This document shows positions 15,228-24,035 of a stretch of 37,531 nt of DNA, one piece after another. The notes under the pieces are model-generated. The model saw nothing but the letters and a program-made list of their open reading frames with translations. It searched no databases and was not told the DNA's origin. The stretch comes from Thermomonospora echinospora (GTDB lineage: Bacteria; Actinomycetota; Actinomycetes; Streptosporangiales; Streptosporangiaceae), in NCBI RefSeq assembly GCF_900108175.1, contig NZ_FNVO01000001.1, positions 1 through 37,531 of the forward strand, in the 5' to 3' direction. Each line of letters opens with the position of its first letter. Position 1 is the stretch's first letter. A program made the position numbers and the translations under genes.

Positions 15228-15887
15228 TCAGCGGCCGACCACCGCGTACGCACGGACAGGGAACGTGCCCATCCCAGCGATCGGCGGCGGCACGGCGGTG
15301 AACCGGAAGCCGTCGGGCGGCAGCTCCTCCAGCCCGCGCAGGTGCTCGACGATCGGGACACCGGCCGCCAGCAGGCCGGTGTGCGCGGGCCGGCTCTTGT
15401 CGGCCATGTCGTCGATGTTCACCGAGTCGATGCCCACCAGCGCGGCGCCCGCGCCGATCAGCGCGTCCACCGCCGCCCGGGTGAGGTGCGGGTGGTCGGG
15501 CGCGCCGTACCGCTCGGTGCCGAAGTGCCGGCTCCAGCCGGTGGCGACCAGCACCGCCCGGCCCGCGACGTCCACGCCCGCCAGGTCGGCGGCGTCCAGC
15601 GCGCGGTGCCCGGGCCGCGGCCGCACCACCACGCCGGGCAGGTCGGCCAGCCGTTCCAGCGGGAACTCGCTCAGGTCGGTGCCGTCGGCGTACCAGTGGA
15701 ACGGGGTGTCCACATAGGTGCCGGTGTTGGAGACCAGGGTGATCTCGCCGATCTGGAACGCGATGTCCGGCCCGAACCGCTCGGCGGTCTGCGCCCGGGA
15801 GACGTGGTCGGTGATGCGCGGCCCGGGGAGGCCGGGGTAGGTCACCATGCCCGCGGTGACGCGGTGGCTCAGCTCGATGAAGGTCAT
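15228..15887 (-). CDS. Cyclase-family (kynurenine formamidase-like) metal hydrolase
   Basis: A 219-residue protein of the cyclase/KynB fold, from ATG 15887. The N-terminus [19 protein letters not shown] and the segment [16 protein letters not shown] are characteristic. The classical metal motif HxGTHxDxPxH here reads [11 protein letters not shown], so two of the usual His ligands are replaced while Asp and the last His remain. This variant occurs in an actinobacterial subgroup and may change the metal site. [31 protein letters not shown] and the C-terminal strand are typical. It lies 25 bp downstream of the 15913-16509 gene on the same strand, probably co-transcribed. There is no ribosome-binding site; GACACT sits 6 nt before the ATG. 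The substrate is unknown (amide or cyclic ester). Confidence 0.83.
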   Translation of the reverse strand: MTFIELSHRVTAGMVTYPGLPGPRITDHVSRAQTAERFGPDIAFQIGEITLVSNTGTYVDTPFHWYADGTDLSEFPLERLADLPGVVVRPRPGHRALDAADLAGVDVAGRAVLVATGWSRHFGTERYGAPDHPHLTRAAVDALIGAGAALVGIDSVNIDDMADKSRPAHTGLLAAGVPIVEHLRGLEELPPDGFRFTAVPPPIAGMGTFPVRAYAVVGR

Positions 15888-15912
15888 GCGCCCAGTGTCG
15901 CCCAGGCGTCGA

Positions 15913-16509
15913 TCAGTCGTCGGTCACCGGGCCGCTGACCCTGTCCAGCAGGCGGGCCAGCCGGTCGCGCAGCCCGTGACGGCGCTGCGGCGGCGCGCCG
16001 GCCGCGGCGCTGACCAGGTGCTGGGCGCCGTCGAACGACAGCAGGCGCTCGCGTGGCGGCACGACCAGCGCCTCGTGGGCCAGGCCGGACAGCTCCCGGT
16101 CGCCGCCGTCGAGGGTGAGGATCGTCGCGCCGGTGCGGCGCGCGTCGTCCACCCGTTCCAGCAGCGGGACGGGCGCCTTGTCCTCGGCCACCACGAACAG
16201 CGCCTCGCCGCGCCTGACCGCCTCCAGCCGTTCCAGGCCCACGCGCAGATGGGGCGGCGCCTGCGGCGGGGGAGACCAGCGCACCAGCGTGGGGGACAGC
16301 TCGGGGATGTGGTTGAGGCGGCTCTCGTCGTCCAGATGGGCCGCCATGTGCCAGGGCTCGCCGGTGGGGGTGCCCACCAGTAGCAGACCCCCGGGCTCGC
16401 GGGCGGACCCGCGCAGCGCGCGCGCGAACTCCCCGGTCCGCTCCAGCCAGCCGGTGGCGGAGAGGACCTCGCGCAGCATCGCGACCTGGTCTGCGTCCAC
16501 GGAGTCCAT
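15913..16509 (-). CDS. Conserved actinobacterial protein, possibly SIS-like
   Basis: A 198-residue soluble protein from ATG 16509. The order of elements resembles half of a SIS (sugar isomerase) fold. There is a helical start with LREVLSATGWLERTGEFARALR, a strand with GGLLLVGTPTGEPWHMAAHLDDE, an LSPTLVRWSPPP segment, then EALFVVAEDKAPVPLLERVDDARRTGATILTLDGGD and SGLAHEALVVP. The last two look like the strand-helix-strand used by SIS domains to hold a phosphosugar, but the Ser/Thr phosphate loop is not evident. Proteins with this pattern are familiar from actinomycete genomes beside npdG as hypothetical proteins. It is divergent from npdG (81 bp between starts), sharing a control region. The C-terminal ~35 residues are basic. 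Function not known. Confidence 0.7.
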   Translation of the reverse strand: MDSVDADQVAMLREVLSATGWLERTGEFARALRGSAREPGGLLLVGTPTGEPWHMAAHLDDESRLNHIPELSPTLVRWSPPPQAPPHLRVGLERLEAVRRGEALFVVAEDKAPVPLLERVDDARRTGATILTLDGGDRELSGLAHEALVVPPRERLLSFDGAQHLVSAAAGAPPQRRHGLRDRLARLLDRVSGPVTDD

Positions 16510-16590
16510 CGTGCCGCAGCGGCGGCGGGCGCGGGCGCGAACGGCGGAGCCGCCGCGCGGCCGCCGGGGGCGCTTTGGGAGGATCGGGCC

Positions 16591-17271
16591 ATGAGTGAGC
16601 AGAAGACGCCCTACGACCTCCCGGACGTCGCCGGGCTCTCCCTCGGCATCCTGGGCGGCACCGGCGACCAGGGCAAGGGGCTGGCCCGGCGGTTCGCGCT
16701 GGCCGGGCACCAGGTGACCATCGGGTCCCGCCGGGCCGAGCGGGCCCAGCAGGCCGCCGACGACCTGGGCCTGTCGGTGCGCGGCGCGGACAACGCCGTC
16801 GCCGCCGCCGAGCCCGACGTGGTGATCGTCGCGGTGCCCTGGGAGGGGCACAAGGACCTGCTGGAGTCGCTGCGCGCGGAACTGGCGGGCAAGATCGTCA
16901 TCGACTGCGTGAACCCGCTGGGCTTCGACAAGCGGGGGGCGTTCGCGCTGCCCGTCGAGGAGGGCAGCGCGGCCGAGCAGGCGGCGGCGGTGCTCCCCGA
17001 CAGCCGGGTGGTGGCCGCCTTCCACCACGTGTCGGCCAAGCTGCTGCTCGACCCCGAGGTCGAGGAGATGGAGTTGGACGTGCTGGTGCTGGGCGACGAC
17101 CGGGAGGCCACCGACCTGGTGCAGGCCCTGGCCGGGCGGATCGGGGGGATGCGCGGCGTCTACGGCGGCCGGCTGCGCAACGCCCACCAGGTCGAGGCGT
17201 TCACCGCCAACCTGATCTCCATCAACCGCCGCTACAAGGCCCACGCGGGCCTGCGGATCACGGACGTGTGA
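16591..17271 (+). CDS. npdG: NADPH-dependent F420 reductase (F420H2:NADP oxidoreductase)
   Basis: A 226-residue enzyme transferring hydride between NADPH and coenzyme F420, supplying F420H2 to enzymes such as the LLM oxidoreductase at 6.1 kb. LSLGILGGTGDQGKGLARRF is the Rossmann dinucleotide loop. It is followed by TIGSRRAERAQ, where Ser-Arg-Arg recognises the NADP phosphate. VIVAVPWEGHKD, VIDCVNPLGFDKRG, AAFHHVSAKLL and the C-terminal LRNAHQVEAFTANLISINRRYK are all typical of the Fno/NpdG family. ATG 16591 follows a strong GGGAGGATC site. It ends in a 13-bp hairpin. In actinomycetes this protein generally also serves redox homeostasis; no regulation was visible. Confidence 0.94.
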   Translation: MSEQKTPYDLPDVAGLSLGILGGTGDQGKGLARRFALAGHQVTIGSRRAERAQQAADDLGLSVRGADNAVAAAEPDVVIVAVPWEGHKDLLESLRAELAGKIVIDCVNPLGFDKRGAFALPVEEGSAAEQAAAVLPDSRVVAAFHHVSAKLLLDPEVEEMELDVLVLGDDREATDLVQALAGRIGGMRGVYGGRLRNAHQVEAFTANLISINRRYKAHAGLRITDV

Positions 17272-17276
17272 CCCGT

Positions 17277-17306
17277 CTCCCCGGGCCGGCGACCCGGTCC
17301 GGGGAG
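17277..17306. terminator. Terminator hairpin after npdG
   Basis: CTCCCCGGGCCGG (17277-17289), loop CGAC, CCGGTCCGGGGAG (17294-17306): a 13-bp stem with one G-U pair, 5 bp after the npdG stop. It immediately precedes the channel-gene promoter. Confidence 0.8.
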
Positions 17307-17327
17307 GCACGTATGCCCAGGTCGGCG

Positions 17328-17333
17328 TAGTAT
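17328..17333 (+). promoter_or_regulatory. Candidate -10 (TAGTAT) for a leaderless channel mRNA
   Basis: TAGTAT ends 6 nt before GTG 17340, which places the expected transcription start on the G of the start codon. No ribosome-binding site precedes the GTG, as expected for leaderless translation. The -35 region is not recognisable. Confidence 0.5.
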
Positions 17334-17339
17334 CGCAGC

Positions 17340-18431
17340 GTGTTCGACGAGGTGTCCGCACGTGAGCCGCGGGTGCTGCTGCCCTCGGCCAAGGTGGGGC
17401 CCCTGCGCGCCGTGCTGCACCGGCTCGGCATCGCCCTGGCGCTGGTGCTGGCGGTCGGGACCGCCGTCTACCTGGACCGCAGCGGCTACCGGGACATCGA
17501 CGGGTCGATGGGCCTGCTGGACGCCTTCTACTACGCCACCGTCACCATGTCGACGACCGGGTACGGGGACATCGTCCCGGTCAGCCATGTGGCGCGCCTG
17601 GTCAACGTCGTGTTCATCACGCCCGCGCGGGTGCTGTTCCTGATCGTCCTGATCGGCACCACCCTGGAGGTGCTGGCCGAGCGGACCCGCACGGACTGGC
17701 GGCTGTCCCGTTGGAGGGAGCGGATGCACGACCACATCGTGGTCGCCGGGTACGGCACCAAGGGCCGCAGCGCCATCCGGACGCTGCTGGGGGCGGGCGA
17801 GTCCCCGGAATCGATCGTCGTGGTGGATCCGGACCCGGCGAAGATCGCCGAGGCGACCGGGGCTGGCCTGGCCGGGGTGGTGGGCGACGCCACCCGCAGC
17901 AAGGTGCTGCTGCGGGCGGAGGCGGACCGGGCCCGCGAGATCGTGATCGCCGCCCACCGCGACGACACCGCGGTGCTGATCACGCTGACCGCCCGGCAGC
18001 TCAACCCCAAGGTGGGCATCCACGCGGCGGTGCGCGAGTCGGAGAACGCCCCGCTGCTCCTGCAGAGCGGCGCCGACCACGTCATCACCTCCTCGGAGGC
18101 GGCGGGCCGGCTGCTGGGCATCACCACCACCCAGCCCCACGTGAGCGAGATCATGGAGGACCTGCTGGAGCAGGGCACCGGGATGGACCTGGTGGAACGG
18201 GAGGTCACCGCCGCGGAGACGGGCGGGCCGATCGGCGCGGTGGCCGAGCCCGCCATCGCGGTCGTCCGGGACGGCCGCATGCTGCCCTACAGCGATCCCG
18301 CCTGCGCACGGCTCATCGAGGGGGACCGACTCGTCGTGGTCCGCGCCGGCAGGCCCCGGGCCGCCCAAGGGCGTGCGCTGACCGGCGGGCGGGGGCGCGG
18401 CTCCCGCCCGCCGGCCGGCGGTCAGCGGTAG
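17340..18431 (+). CDS. Potassium channel with RCK (TrkA-N/TrkA-C) domains
   Basis: A 363-residue ion channel subunit from GTG 17340. Residues 27-45 and about 83-105 are the two membrane helices. The pore loop between them has the selectivity filter [10 protein letters not shown] (TGYGD at 73-77). The cytoplasmic RCK domain starts at [18 protein letters not shown] (NAD-binding Rossmann loop), with [16 protein letters not shown] and [15 protein letters not shown]. It ends in a TrkA-C-like part (about 240-335). The layout is that of MthK/Kch-type two-helix channels, which assemble as tetramers and are gated by ligand binding to RCK. The basic C-terminal ~25 residues look unstructured. The last 10 bp overlap the end of panB on the opposite strand. 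Confidence 0.93.
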   Translation: MFDEVSAREPRVLLPSAKVGPLRAVLHRLGIALALVLAVGTAVYLDRSGYRDIDGSMGLLDAFYYATVTMSTTGYGDIVPVSHVARLVNVVFITPARVLFLIVLIGTTLEVLAERTRTDWRLSRWRERMHDHIVVAGYGTKGRSAIRTLLGAGESPESIVVVDPDPAKIAEATGAGLAGVVGDATRSKVLLRAEADRAREIVIAAHRDDTAVLITLTARQLNPKVGIHAAVRESENAPLLLQSGADHVITSSEAAGRLLGITTTQPHVSEIMEDLLEQGTGMDLVEREVTAAETGGPIGAVAEPAIAVVRDGRMLPYSDPACARLIEGDRLVVVRAGRPRAAQGRALTGGRGRGSRPPAGGQR

Positions 18432-19288
18432 GAGTGCTCGGGGGCGGGGAAGCTGCCCTCGCAGACCTCCGCGGCGAACGCGCGGGCCGCGTCGCCGAGC
18501 ACGGTGGCCACGTCGGCGTACTTCTTGACGAACTTGGCGGTGCGCGGGGTCAGCCCGGCCATGTCCTGCCAGACCAGCACCTGGGCGTCGCAGGCGTCCC
18601 CGGCGCCGATGCCGATCGTGGGGATGGACAGCGAGGCGGTCACCCGGGCAGCCAGCTCGCCGGGCACGCATTCCAGGACCACGGCGAAGGCGCCGGCCGC
18701 CTCCAGGGCCTTGGCGTCGGCCATCAGCTGCTCGCCGGCCTCTCCACGGCCCTGCACCCGGTAGCCGCCGAACACGTTCACCGACTGCGGGGTGAGGCCG
18801 AGGTGGCCCATCACCGGGATGCCCGCGGCGACCATCGCCTCGGCCTGGGGCAGGACCCGGCGCCCGCCCTCCAGCTTGACCGCGTGCGCGCCGGTCTCCT
18901 TCAGGAAGCGCACCGCGGTGGCCAGCCCCTCCTGGACGCTGGCCTGGTAGGAGCCGAACGGCAGGTCGGCCACGACCATCGCCCGGCGCGAGCCGCGCAC
19001 CACGGCGGCGGTCAGCGGGATCAGGTCCTCGACGGTCACCGGGATGGTGGAGTCGTAGCCGTACACCACCATGGCGGCCGAGTCGCCGACCAGCAGGACG
19101 GGGATGCCCGCCTCGTCGAACACGCGCGCCGTCATGGCGTCGTAGGCGGTCAGCATCGGCCACTTCTCGCCGCGCTGCTTGGCGGCGGCGATGTCGCGTA
19201 CGGTGACCCGCCGGTCGGTACCGGCCTTGCCGCCGTAGAGCGCGGTCGACTGGCCTGACTGGGCGGGGCTGGAGACGGCAGAAGACAT
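18422..19288 (-). CDS. panB: 3-methyl-2-oxobutanoate hydroxymethyltransferase
   Basis: A 288-residue enzyme of pantothenate (CoA) synthesis: it transfers hydroxymethyl from 5,10-methylene-THF to 2-oxoisovalerate to give ketopantoate. Conserved parts are all present. [22 protein letters not shown] comes first. [13 protein letters not shown] and [11 protein letters not shown] carry the Mg-binding Asp residues. AVKLEGG follows, then [20 protein letters not shown] with the catalytic Glu, and [23 protein letters not shown] 19288 follows a GGAGGTTG site; longer open frame upstream has no start signal. About 20 extra N-terminal residues are typical of actinobacterial PanB. It is divergent from the efflux pump, so its promoter lies near the pump operator (19434-19455). 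Convergent overlap with the channel gene is 10 bp. Confidence 0.97.
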   Translation of the reverse strand: MSSAVSSPAQSGQSTALYGGKAGTDRRVTVRDIAAAKQRGEKWPMLTAYDAMTARVFDEAGIPVLLVGDSAAMVVYGYDSTIPVTVEDLIPLTAAVVRGSRRAMVVADLPFGSYQASVQEGLATAVRFLKETGAHAVKLEGGRRVLPQAEAMVAAGIPVMGHLGLTPQSVNVFGGYRVQGRGEAGEQLMADAKALEAAGAFAVVLECVPGELAARVTASLSIPTIGIGAGDACDAQVLVWQDMAGLTPRTAKFVKKYADVATVLGDAARAFAAEVCEGSFPAPEHSYR

Positions 19289-19433
19289 GGCAAACAACCT
19301 CCGGTCTCGAGGCGCCACGGTGGCGTACCCGGACGGAATCGATGATCCCACGGACAAAACGGATCCGGTACCCCCGGACATTCCCGAAAGATGCCCCAGC
19401 GGTGACCGGTGGATGACCCTCCCGCCAATACGA

Positions 19434-19455
19434 AACGATACGGTTGCGTATCGTT
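19434..19455. promoter_or_regulatory. Palindromic operator, probably for the TetR regulator
   Basis: AACGATACG (19434-19442), spacer GTTG, CGTATCGTT (19447-19455): perfect 9-bp arms. It is much less GC-rich than the surroundings and lies about 80 bp before the efflux-pump start. A further partial copy of the half site (ATACGAAAC, from about 19429) precedes it. Size and symmetry suit a TetR dimer. Confidence 0.75.
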
Positions 19456-19535
19456 GGAAGGGAGTCCGATGTCCGGCCCCCGGGCACGGAACACGGACAC
19501 ATCGCCGGCCCATTCCCGCGGCCCGAAGGAGAAGC

Positions 19536-21125
19536 GTGCAACCGCATCCCCCCGTCGAGCAGGCGGGGCACCCCCGCCGCTGGGCGATCCTCGGCGTGCT
19601 GGTCTTCAGCCTGCTGGTGGTCGTCCTGGACAACACCATCCTCAACGTTGCGCTGCGCACCATCGCCGACCCGCGGCAGGGCTTGGGCGCCACCCAGAGC
19701 GAGCTGCAGTGGGCCATCGACTCCTACACGCTGGTGTTCGCCGGGCTGCTGTTCACCTTCGGGGTGGTCGGTGACCGGCTGGGCCGCAAGCGGGTGCTGG
19801 TGGCGGGCATGGTGGTCTTCGGGCTGGCCTCGCTGGCCTCGGCCTACTCGCGCAGTCCCGAGCAGCTGGTCGCGGCCCGGGCGCTGATGGGCCTGGGCGG
19901 CGCGGCGATCATGCCGCAGACCCTGTCGATCATCACCAACGTCTTCGACCCGGGCGAGCGCGGCCGGGCCATCGGGATCTGGTCCGGGGCGGTCGGGCTG
20001 GCCGTGGCGATCGGCCCGGTCACCGGCGGCCTGCTGCTGGACCACTTCTGGTGGGGCTCGGTGTTCCTGGTCAACGTGCCGATCGTGACGGTCGGCACCA
20101 TCGCGATGCTGCTGCTGGTCCCCGAGTCCCGCAACCCGCGTCCGGGCCGGATCGACCCCCTCGGGGTGCTGCTGTCGGTCGTTGGCCTGGTCGCCCTGTC
20201 GTACGGGATCATCGAGGGCGGCCGGGGCGGCTCCTGGCTGGAGCCGATGGTGCTCGGGCCCGTCGCCGCCGGGCTGGCGGTGATCGCCCTGTTCGTGTGG
20301 CACGAGGCCCGCTCCGACCATCCCGCCTTCGACGTGCGGCTGTTCCGGGATCCCCGGCTGTCGGTGGCGGTCGGCTCCATCGCCTTCTGCTTCTTCGCCA
20401 CCTCCGGGGTGTTCTTCTTCGGCTCGTTCTACCTGCAGTCCGTCCGGGGCCTGAGCCCCCTGCAGGCGGGCCTGATGATGCTGCCGTTCGCGGCGGCGCA
20501 GCTGATCTTCTCCCCGCGCAGCGCGGCCATGGTGCGGCGGTACGGGGCCAAGGCGGTCTGCACCACCGGGATGCTGCTGGTGACGCTGGCGATGGCCGGC
20601 TACCAACTGTGCGACGAGAGCAGCCCGCTGTGGGTGTTCGGCGTCGTCGCCTTCGTCCAGGGGTCGGGCATGGCCAACGTGATGCCGCCGGCCACCGAGT
20701 CGGTCATGTCGGCGCTGCCCCGCGAGAAGGCCGGCGCCGGATCGGCGATCAACAACACCGCCCGGCAGGTCGCGGTCGCGATGGGCGTGGCCGTGCTCGG
20801 CTCGCTGGTCGCCTCGGTCTACCGCGGCGACATGCGCGACCTGCTGGCCCGGCTGCCCGAGAGTCTGCCCGAGGGGGTCCGGCACGCGGCCGGCGAGTCC
20901 ATCGAGGGCACGCTGGCGGTCGCCGCCCGGCTGGGCCCGGCCGGGGAGGGTCTCGTCGGGCCCGCGCACACGGCGTTCGTGCACGGCATGCACGTCGCCG
21001 CGGTGGGATCGGCGATCGTCGCGTTCGTCGGTGCCATGCTGGTGCTCAGGTGGATGCCGGGGCGTGCTGCGCCCGAGCCTCCGCTCGCCGACAGCGGGCC
21101 CCGGCGGGTCCGCCAGCGGCTGTGA
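19536..21125 (+). CDS. MFS drug efflux transporter, DHA2 (14-helix, EmrB/QacA) family
   Basis: A 529-residue proton-coupled exporter. GTG 19536 follows AAGGAG. Signature motifs are [17 protein letters not shown] (motif D1 in helix 1), [14 protein letters not shown] (motif A), [18 protein letters not shown], and [33 protein letters not shown] (motif C and beyond). About 14 hydrophobic helices fit DHA2. Such pumps export drugs, dyes or native secondary metabolites. The tetR gene 35 bp downstream and the palindromic operator upstream argue for substrate-induced autoregulation. An out-of-frame ATG with a better ribosome-binding site lies upstream at 19469. The C-terminus ends in a short basic tail. 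Confidence 0.93.
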   Translation: MQPHPPVEQAGHPRRWAILGVLVFSLLVVVLDNTILNVALRTIADPRQGLGATQSELQWAIDSYTLVFAGLLFTFGVVGDRLGRKRVLVAGMVVFGLASLASAYSRSPEQLVAARALMGLGGAAIMPQTLSIITNVFDPGERGRAIGIWSGAVGLAVAIGPVTGGLLLDHFWWGSVFLVNVPIVTVGTIAMLLLVPESRNPRPGRIDPLGVLLSVVGLVALSYGIIEGGRGGSWLEPMVLGPVAAGLAVIALFVWHEARSDHPAFDVRLFRDPRLSVAVGSIAFCFFATSGVFFFGSFYLQSVRGLSPLQAGLMMLPFAAAQLIFSPRSAAMVRRYGAKAVCTTGMLLVTLAMAGYQLCDESSPLWVFGVVAFVQGSGMANVMPPATESVMSALPREKAGAGSAINNTARQVAVAMGVAVLGSLVASVYRGDMRDLLARLPESLPEGVRHAAGESIEGTLAVAARLGPAGEGLVGPAHTAFVHGMHVAAVGSAIVAFVGAMLVLRWMPGRAAPEPPLADSGPRRVRQRL

Positions 21126-21160
21126 CGGCTGGCGGCGGCACCGATGGGAGGGAGACGGCG

Positions 21161-21757
21161 ATGACCCGGGCCGATGTGCCCGCCAGGCCCGGACGGCCGC
21201 GCAGCGCACGGGCCGAGAAGGCGATCCTGGAGGCCACCGTTGACCTGCTCGCCGAGGAGGCGGGGGTGGCCGCGGTCTCGATGGAGGCGGTGGCCGCGCG
21301 GGCCGGGGTCGGCAAGACCACCATCTACCGGCGCTGGCCCAACAAGGAGAAGCTGATCGTCGACGCGCTGGCCACTCTTAAGCAGCCGATCCCCGAGCTG
21401 TCCGGCCAGTCGGTGCGCGAGGACCTGGTCGCCCTGGCCCGCGCCATCGGCCACGAGCAGGCCGGCAAGCACAGCCGCTGCCACTGGAACCTGCTGGGCG
21501 GCGCCGACAGGTATCCCGAGCTGTTGGACCGCTACCGCCGGGAGGTCATCGAGCCGCGCCGCGAGGTCATCCGGACGGTGCTGCGCCGGGGGATGCGAAC
21601 CGGGGAACTACGCGGCGACCTGGACTGCGAGATGGTCATCGCGATGCTGGTCGGCTCGATGACCCTGCAGGCCAGGGCGCCGGCCCCGCTGAAGACGCTG
21701 CCCGACGACTTCGCCGAGCAGGCCGTCGACGCCCTGCTGCACGGCATCGCGACCTGA
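21161..21757 (+). CDS. TetR-family transcriptional regulator
   Basis: A 198-residue regulator from ATG 21161, with a strong GGGAGGGAG site. N-terminal helix-turn-helix (about 15-62): GRPRSARAEKAILEAT, then the AGVAAVSMEAVAARAGVGKTTIYRRWPNKEKL segment, a textbook TetR DNA-binding region. The C-terminal helical domain (about 80-195) is of the TetR_C_16/AcrR-like kind with no recognisable ligand signature. It sits 35 bp after the efflux pump on the same strand, so both share one transcript. The probable target is the 22-bp palindrome at 19434-19455, from which it would repress the pump operon and possibly influence panB on the other side. The assignment of operator to regulator is inference from position. 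Confidence 0.93.
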   Translation: MTRADVPARPGRPRSARAEKAILEATVDLLAEEAGVAAVSMEAVAARAGVGKTTIYRRWPNKEKLIVDALATLKQPIPELSGQSVREDLVALARAIGHEQAGKHSRCHWNLLGGADRYPELLDRYRREVIEPRREVIRTVLRRGMRTGELRGDLDCEMVIAMLVGSMTLQARAPAPLKTLPDDFAEQAVDALLHGIAT

Positions 21758-21890
21758 CCCTTTCGTCCCGCGACGACCCGCGACGCCGGATCGCCTTCCA
21801 TCGCGATCTTCTCCCCCAGAAGGCCGCCATGCCCCATACTGAGCGCCAGAAAGTCGTCGCACGACAGGTTGTCGGGAGCAGGAGCGCGAG

Positions 21891-24029
21891 GTGACAGACT
21901 TGCCGCCACCCCGGACCGCGAGCGCGCAGCCAGGCGCCGCGCCCGCCGACTCGGACTCGCGGACCCTGGTCCTCGGGATCGACAGGTCCGGGCAGGTGGT
22001 CCAGTGCGGCCGTAACGCCCCGGCGGTGCTGCGGTACCAGCCCGAGGAGCTGCTCGGCAGGTTCACCGGCTCGCTGGTGGCCGACGAGGCCAAGGAAGGG
22101 CTCGACGCCCTGCTGGAGGCGGTCGCCGACGGCCACGAGCGCACCGCCGTGCTGACCGTGCGCCGCGCCGACGAGACCACCGCCGACGCCGTCGTCACCG
22201 CGCAGCCCATGGTGGCCGCCGGCCAGGCCGCCGGGGCCGCCCCGGCGGCCGCGGCGCTGCTGCACATCCGGGTGGCGCTGCCGCCCAGCGAGCGCTTCCA
22301 GGACCCGGCGCGGATGCGGCGCGCGCTGCTGGACGACCCGCTGACCCGCTTCGGCGCCTCGCTGGACCTGGACCAGACCGCCAAGGAACTGGCGGACGTG
22401 ATCGTGCCGCACTTCTGCACCACCGCCACCGTGCTGGTGCTGGAGAGCCTGGTCGCCGCCGACGAGGTGCACGGCGAGTCCGGCCCGGCGCCGCTGCGCC
22501 GGCTGGCGGTGATCTCCGACGACGGCAACGGCATGTGGCCGGCCACCTTCCCGCAGGGCGAGGTGCTGGTCTACCCGGAGGGCACCCCCTACCGCCAGTG
22601 CCTGGCCACCGCCCGGCCGGTCCACCTGCCGCAGGTCGACGCCGAGCAGGCCGCCGAGATCGCCCGGATCTGGCGGCGGCCTCCGGTGGCCGAGCTGCTG
22701 ACCGGCGTGTCGATGGTGCTGCTGCCGCTGATCGCCCGCGACACCCTGCTGGGCCTGCTGGTGTGCACCCGGGTGCCGGGGTTCCGCCGCTTCGACGCCT
22801 ACGACGTCGAGATCGGCATGGAGTTCGCCACCCGCGCCGCCATCGTCCTGGACAACGCCCGCCGCTTCAGCCGGGAACGTGCCACCGCCCTCACCCTGCA
22901 GCGCAGCCTGCTGCCCAACCGGCTGTCGGCGCCGGCGTCGGTGGAGGTGCGGCACCGTTACCTGCCCGGCAGCAAGCTGGTCGAGGTGGGCGGCGACTGG
23001 TACGAGTCGATCGCGCTGCCCGGCGCCCGGGTGGCCCTCATCGTCGGGGACGTGGCCGGGCACGGGGTGCGCGCCGCGGTCACCATGGGACGGCTGCGCA
23101 CCGCCCTGCACACCCTGGCCAACCTGGAGTTCGCGCCGGCCGACGCGCTGCACGTCCTGCACGAGCTGATGATCGAGCTCGGCGAGCAGGAGCCGCACTT
23201 CGCCACCTGCGTGTACGCGATCTACGACGCGGGCGCCGGCACTCTGGAGATCGCCTCGGCCGGGCACCTGCCGCCGCTGCTGGTGCGGCCCGACGGCACC
23301 AACGAGTACCTGGACGTGCCGCCCGCCCCGCCGCTGGGCGTGGCCGGCGGCACGATCGGCAGCCGGGTGTTCGAGGTGGAGGACGGCAGCGTCTTCGTCA
23401 TCTACACCGACGGCCTGGTGGAGAACCGGGGCCGCGACATCGACGACGGCCTGTCGCGGCTGCGCGGCATCTTCGGCCCCGACACCGCCACCCGCCCGAT
23501 GGAGGACCTGGCCAAGGCCACCCTGGACGGGGTGTACGCCGACCACTACCGCGACGACATCGCTGTCCTCATCGCCCGGCTGCGGCGGATGCCCGCCGAC
23601 CAGCGGGCCTCTTGGACGCTGCCGGCCGACCCGGCCGCCGTCCGCCGCGCTCGGGGGCTGGTACGCACCCAGCTCGGCCGCTGGGAGCTGGACGAGCTGT
23701 CCTACACCACCGAGCTGCTGGCCTCCGAGCTGATCACCAACGCGCTGCGGTACGCGACCGGCCCGATCGGGCTGCGGCTGCTGCGGGAACGAACGCTGGT
23801 GTGCGAGGTTCTGGACCGCTCCGCCGCGCTGCCCCGCCTGCGGTACGCCGCCGACGACGACGAGAACGGCCGGGGCCTGCTGGTGGTCAGCCAGCTCGCG
23901 CACCGCTGGGGCACCCGCCGCACCGCCGCCGGCAAGGTCGTGTGGTGCGAGCAGACCATCCCCGGCATCGACCCCGACTCCTTCGAGCCCGTCCAGGCCT
24001 GGCCGGGGGAGAACCACCACCGCGGCTGA
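21891..24029 (+). CDS. PAS-GAF-PP2C (SpoIIE/RsbU-type) phosphatase with C-terminal anti-sigma-like ATPase domain
   Basis: A 712-residue regulatory phosphatase from GTG 21891, with a GGAG site. Domains in order are PAS-like (about 25-130), GAF (about 155-325), SpoIIE/PP2C (about 345-565) and HATPase_c of the RsbW type (about 585-700). The metal-binding Asp motifs of the PP2C domain are present: VGGDWYE, IVGDVAGHGVRAA, YTDGLVE and YRDDIAVLI. The ATPase part shows ELLASELITNALRYA and GRGLLVVSQLAHRWG. In streptomycetes and relatives, such proteins tie sensory input to partner-switching control of alternative sigma factors, dephosphorylating anti-sigma antagonists. It is convergent with the T7SS cluster with only 6 bp between the stops and no terminator. 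No partner STAS protein is in the window. Confidence 0.93.
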   Translation: MTDLPPPRTASAQPGAAPADSDSRTLVLGIDRSGQVVQCGRNAPAVLRYQPEELLGRFTGSLVADEAKEGLDALLEAVADGHERTAVLTVRRADETTADAVVTAQPMVAAGQAAGAAPAAAALLHIRVALPPSERFQDPARMRRALLDDPLTRFGASLDLDQTAKELADVIVPHFCTTATVLVLESLVAADEVHGESGPAPLRRLAVISDDGNGMWPATFPQGEVLVYPEGTPYRQCLATARPVHLPQVDAEQAAEIARIWRRPPVAELLTGVSMVLLPLIARDTLLGLLVCTRVPGFRRFDAYDVEIGMEFATRAAIVLDNARRFSRERATALTLQRSLLPNRLSAPASVEVRHRYLPGSKLVEVGGDWYESIALPGARVALIVGDVAGHGVRAAVTMGRLRTALHTLANLEFAPADALHVLHELMIELGEQEPHFATCVYAIYDAGAGTLEIASAGHLPPLLVRPDGTNEYLDVPPAPPLGVAGGTIGSRVFEVEDGSVFVIYTDGLVENRGRDIDDGLSRLRGIFGPDTATRPMEDLAKATLDGVYADHYRDDIAVLIARLRRMPADQRASWTLPADPAAVRRARGLVRTQLGRWELDELSYTTELLASELITNALRYATGPIGLRLLRERTLVCEVLDRSAALPRLRYAADDDENGRGLLVVSQLAHRWGTRRTAAGKVVWCEQTIPGIDPDSFEPVQAWPGENHHRG

Positions 24030-24035
24030 CCGGTC

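Noticed and set aside
17232-21209. A 1325-codon minus-strand open frame
   Set aside because: It lies antisense to the channel, across panB in another frame and antisense to the efflux pump. Its composition is Arg/Gln/His/Pro-rich, as expected for a shadow of GC-biased codons; no start signal.
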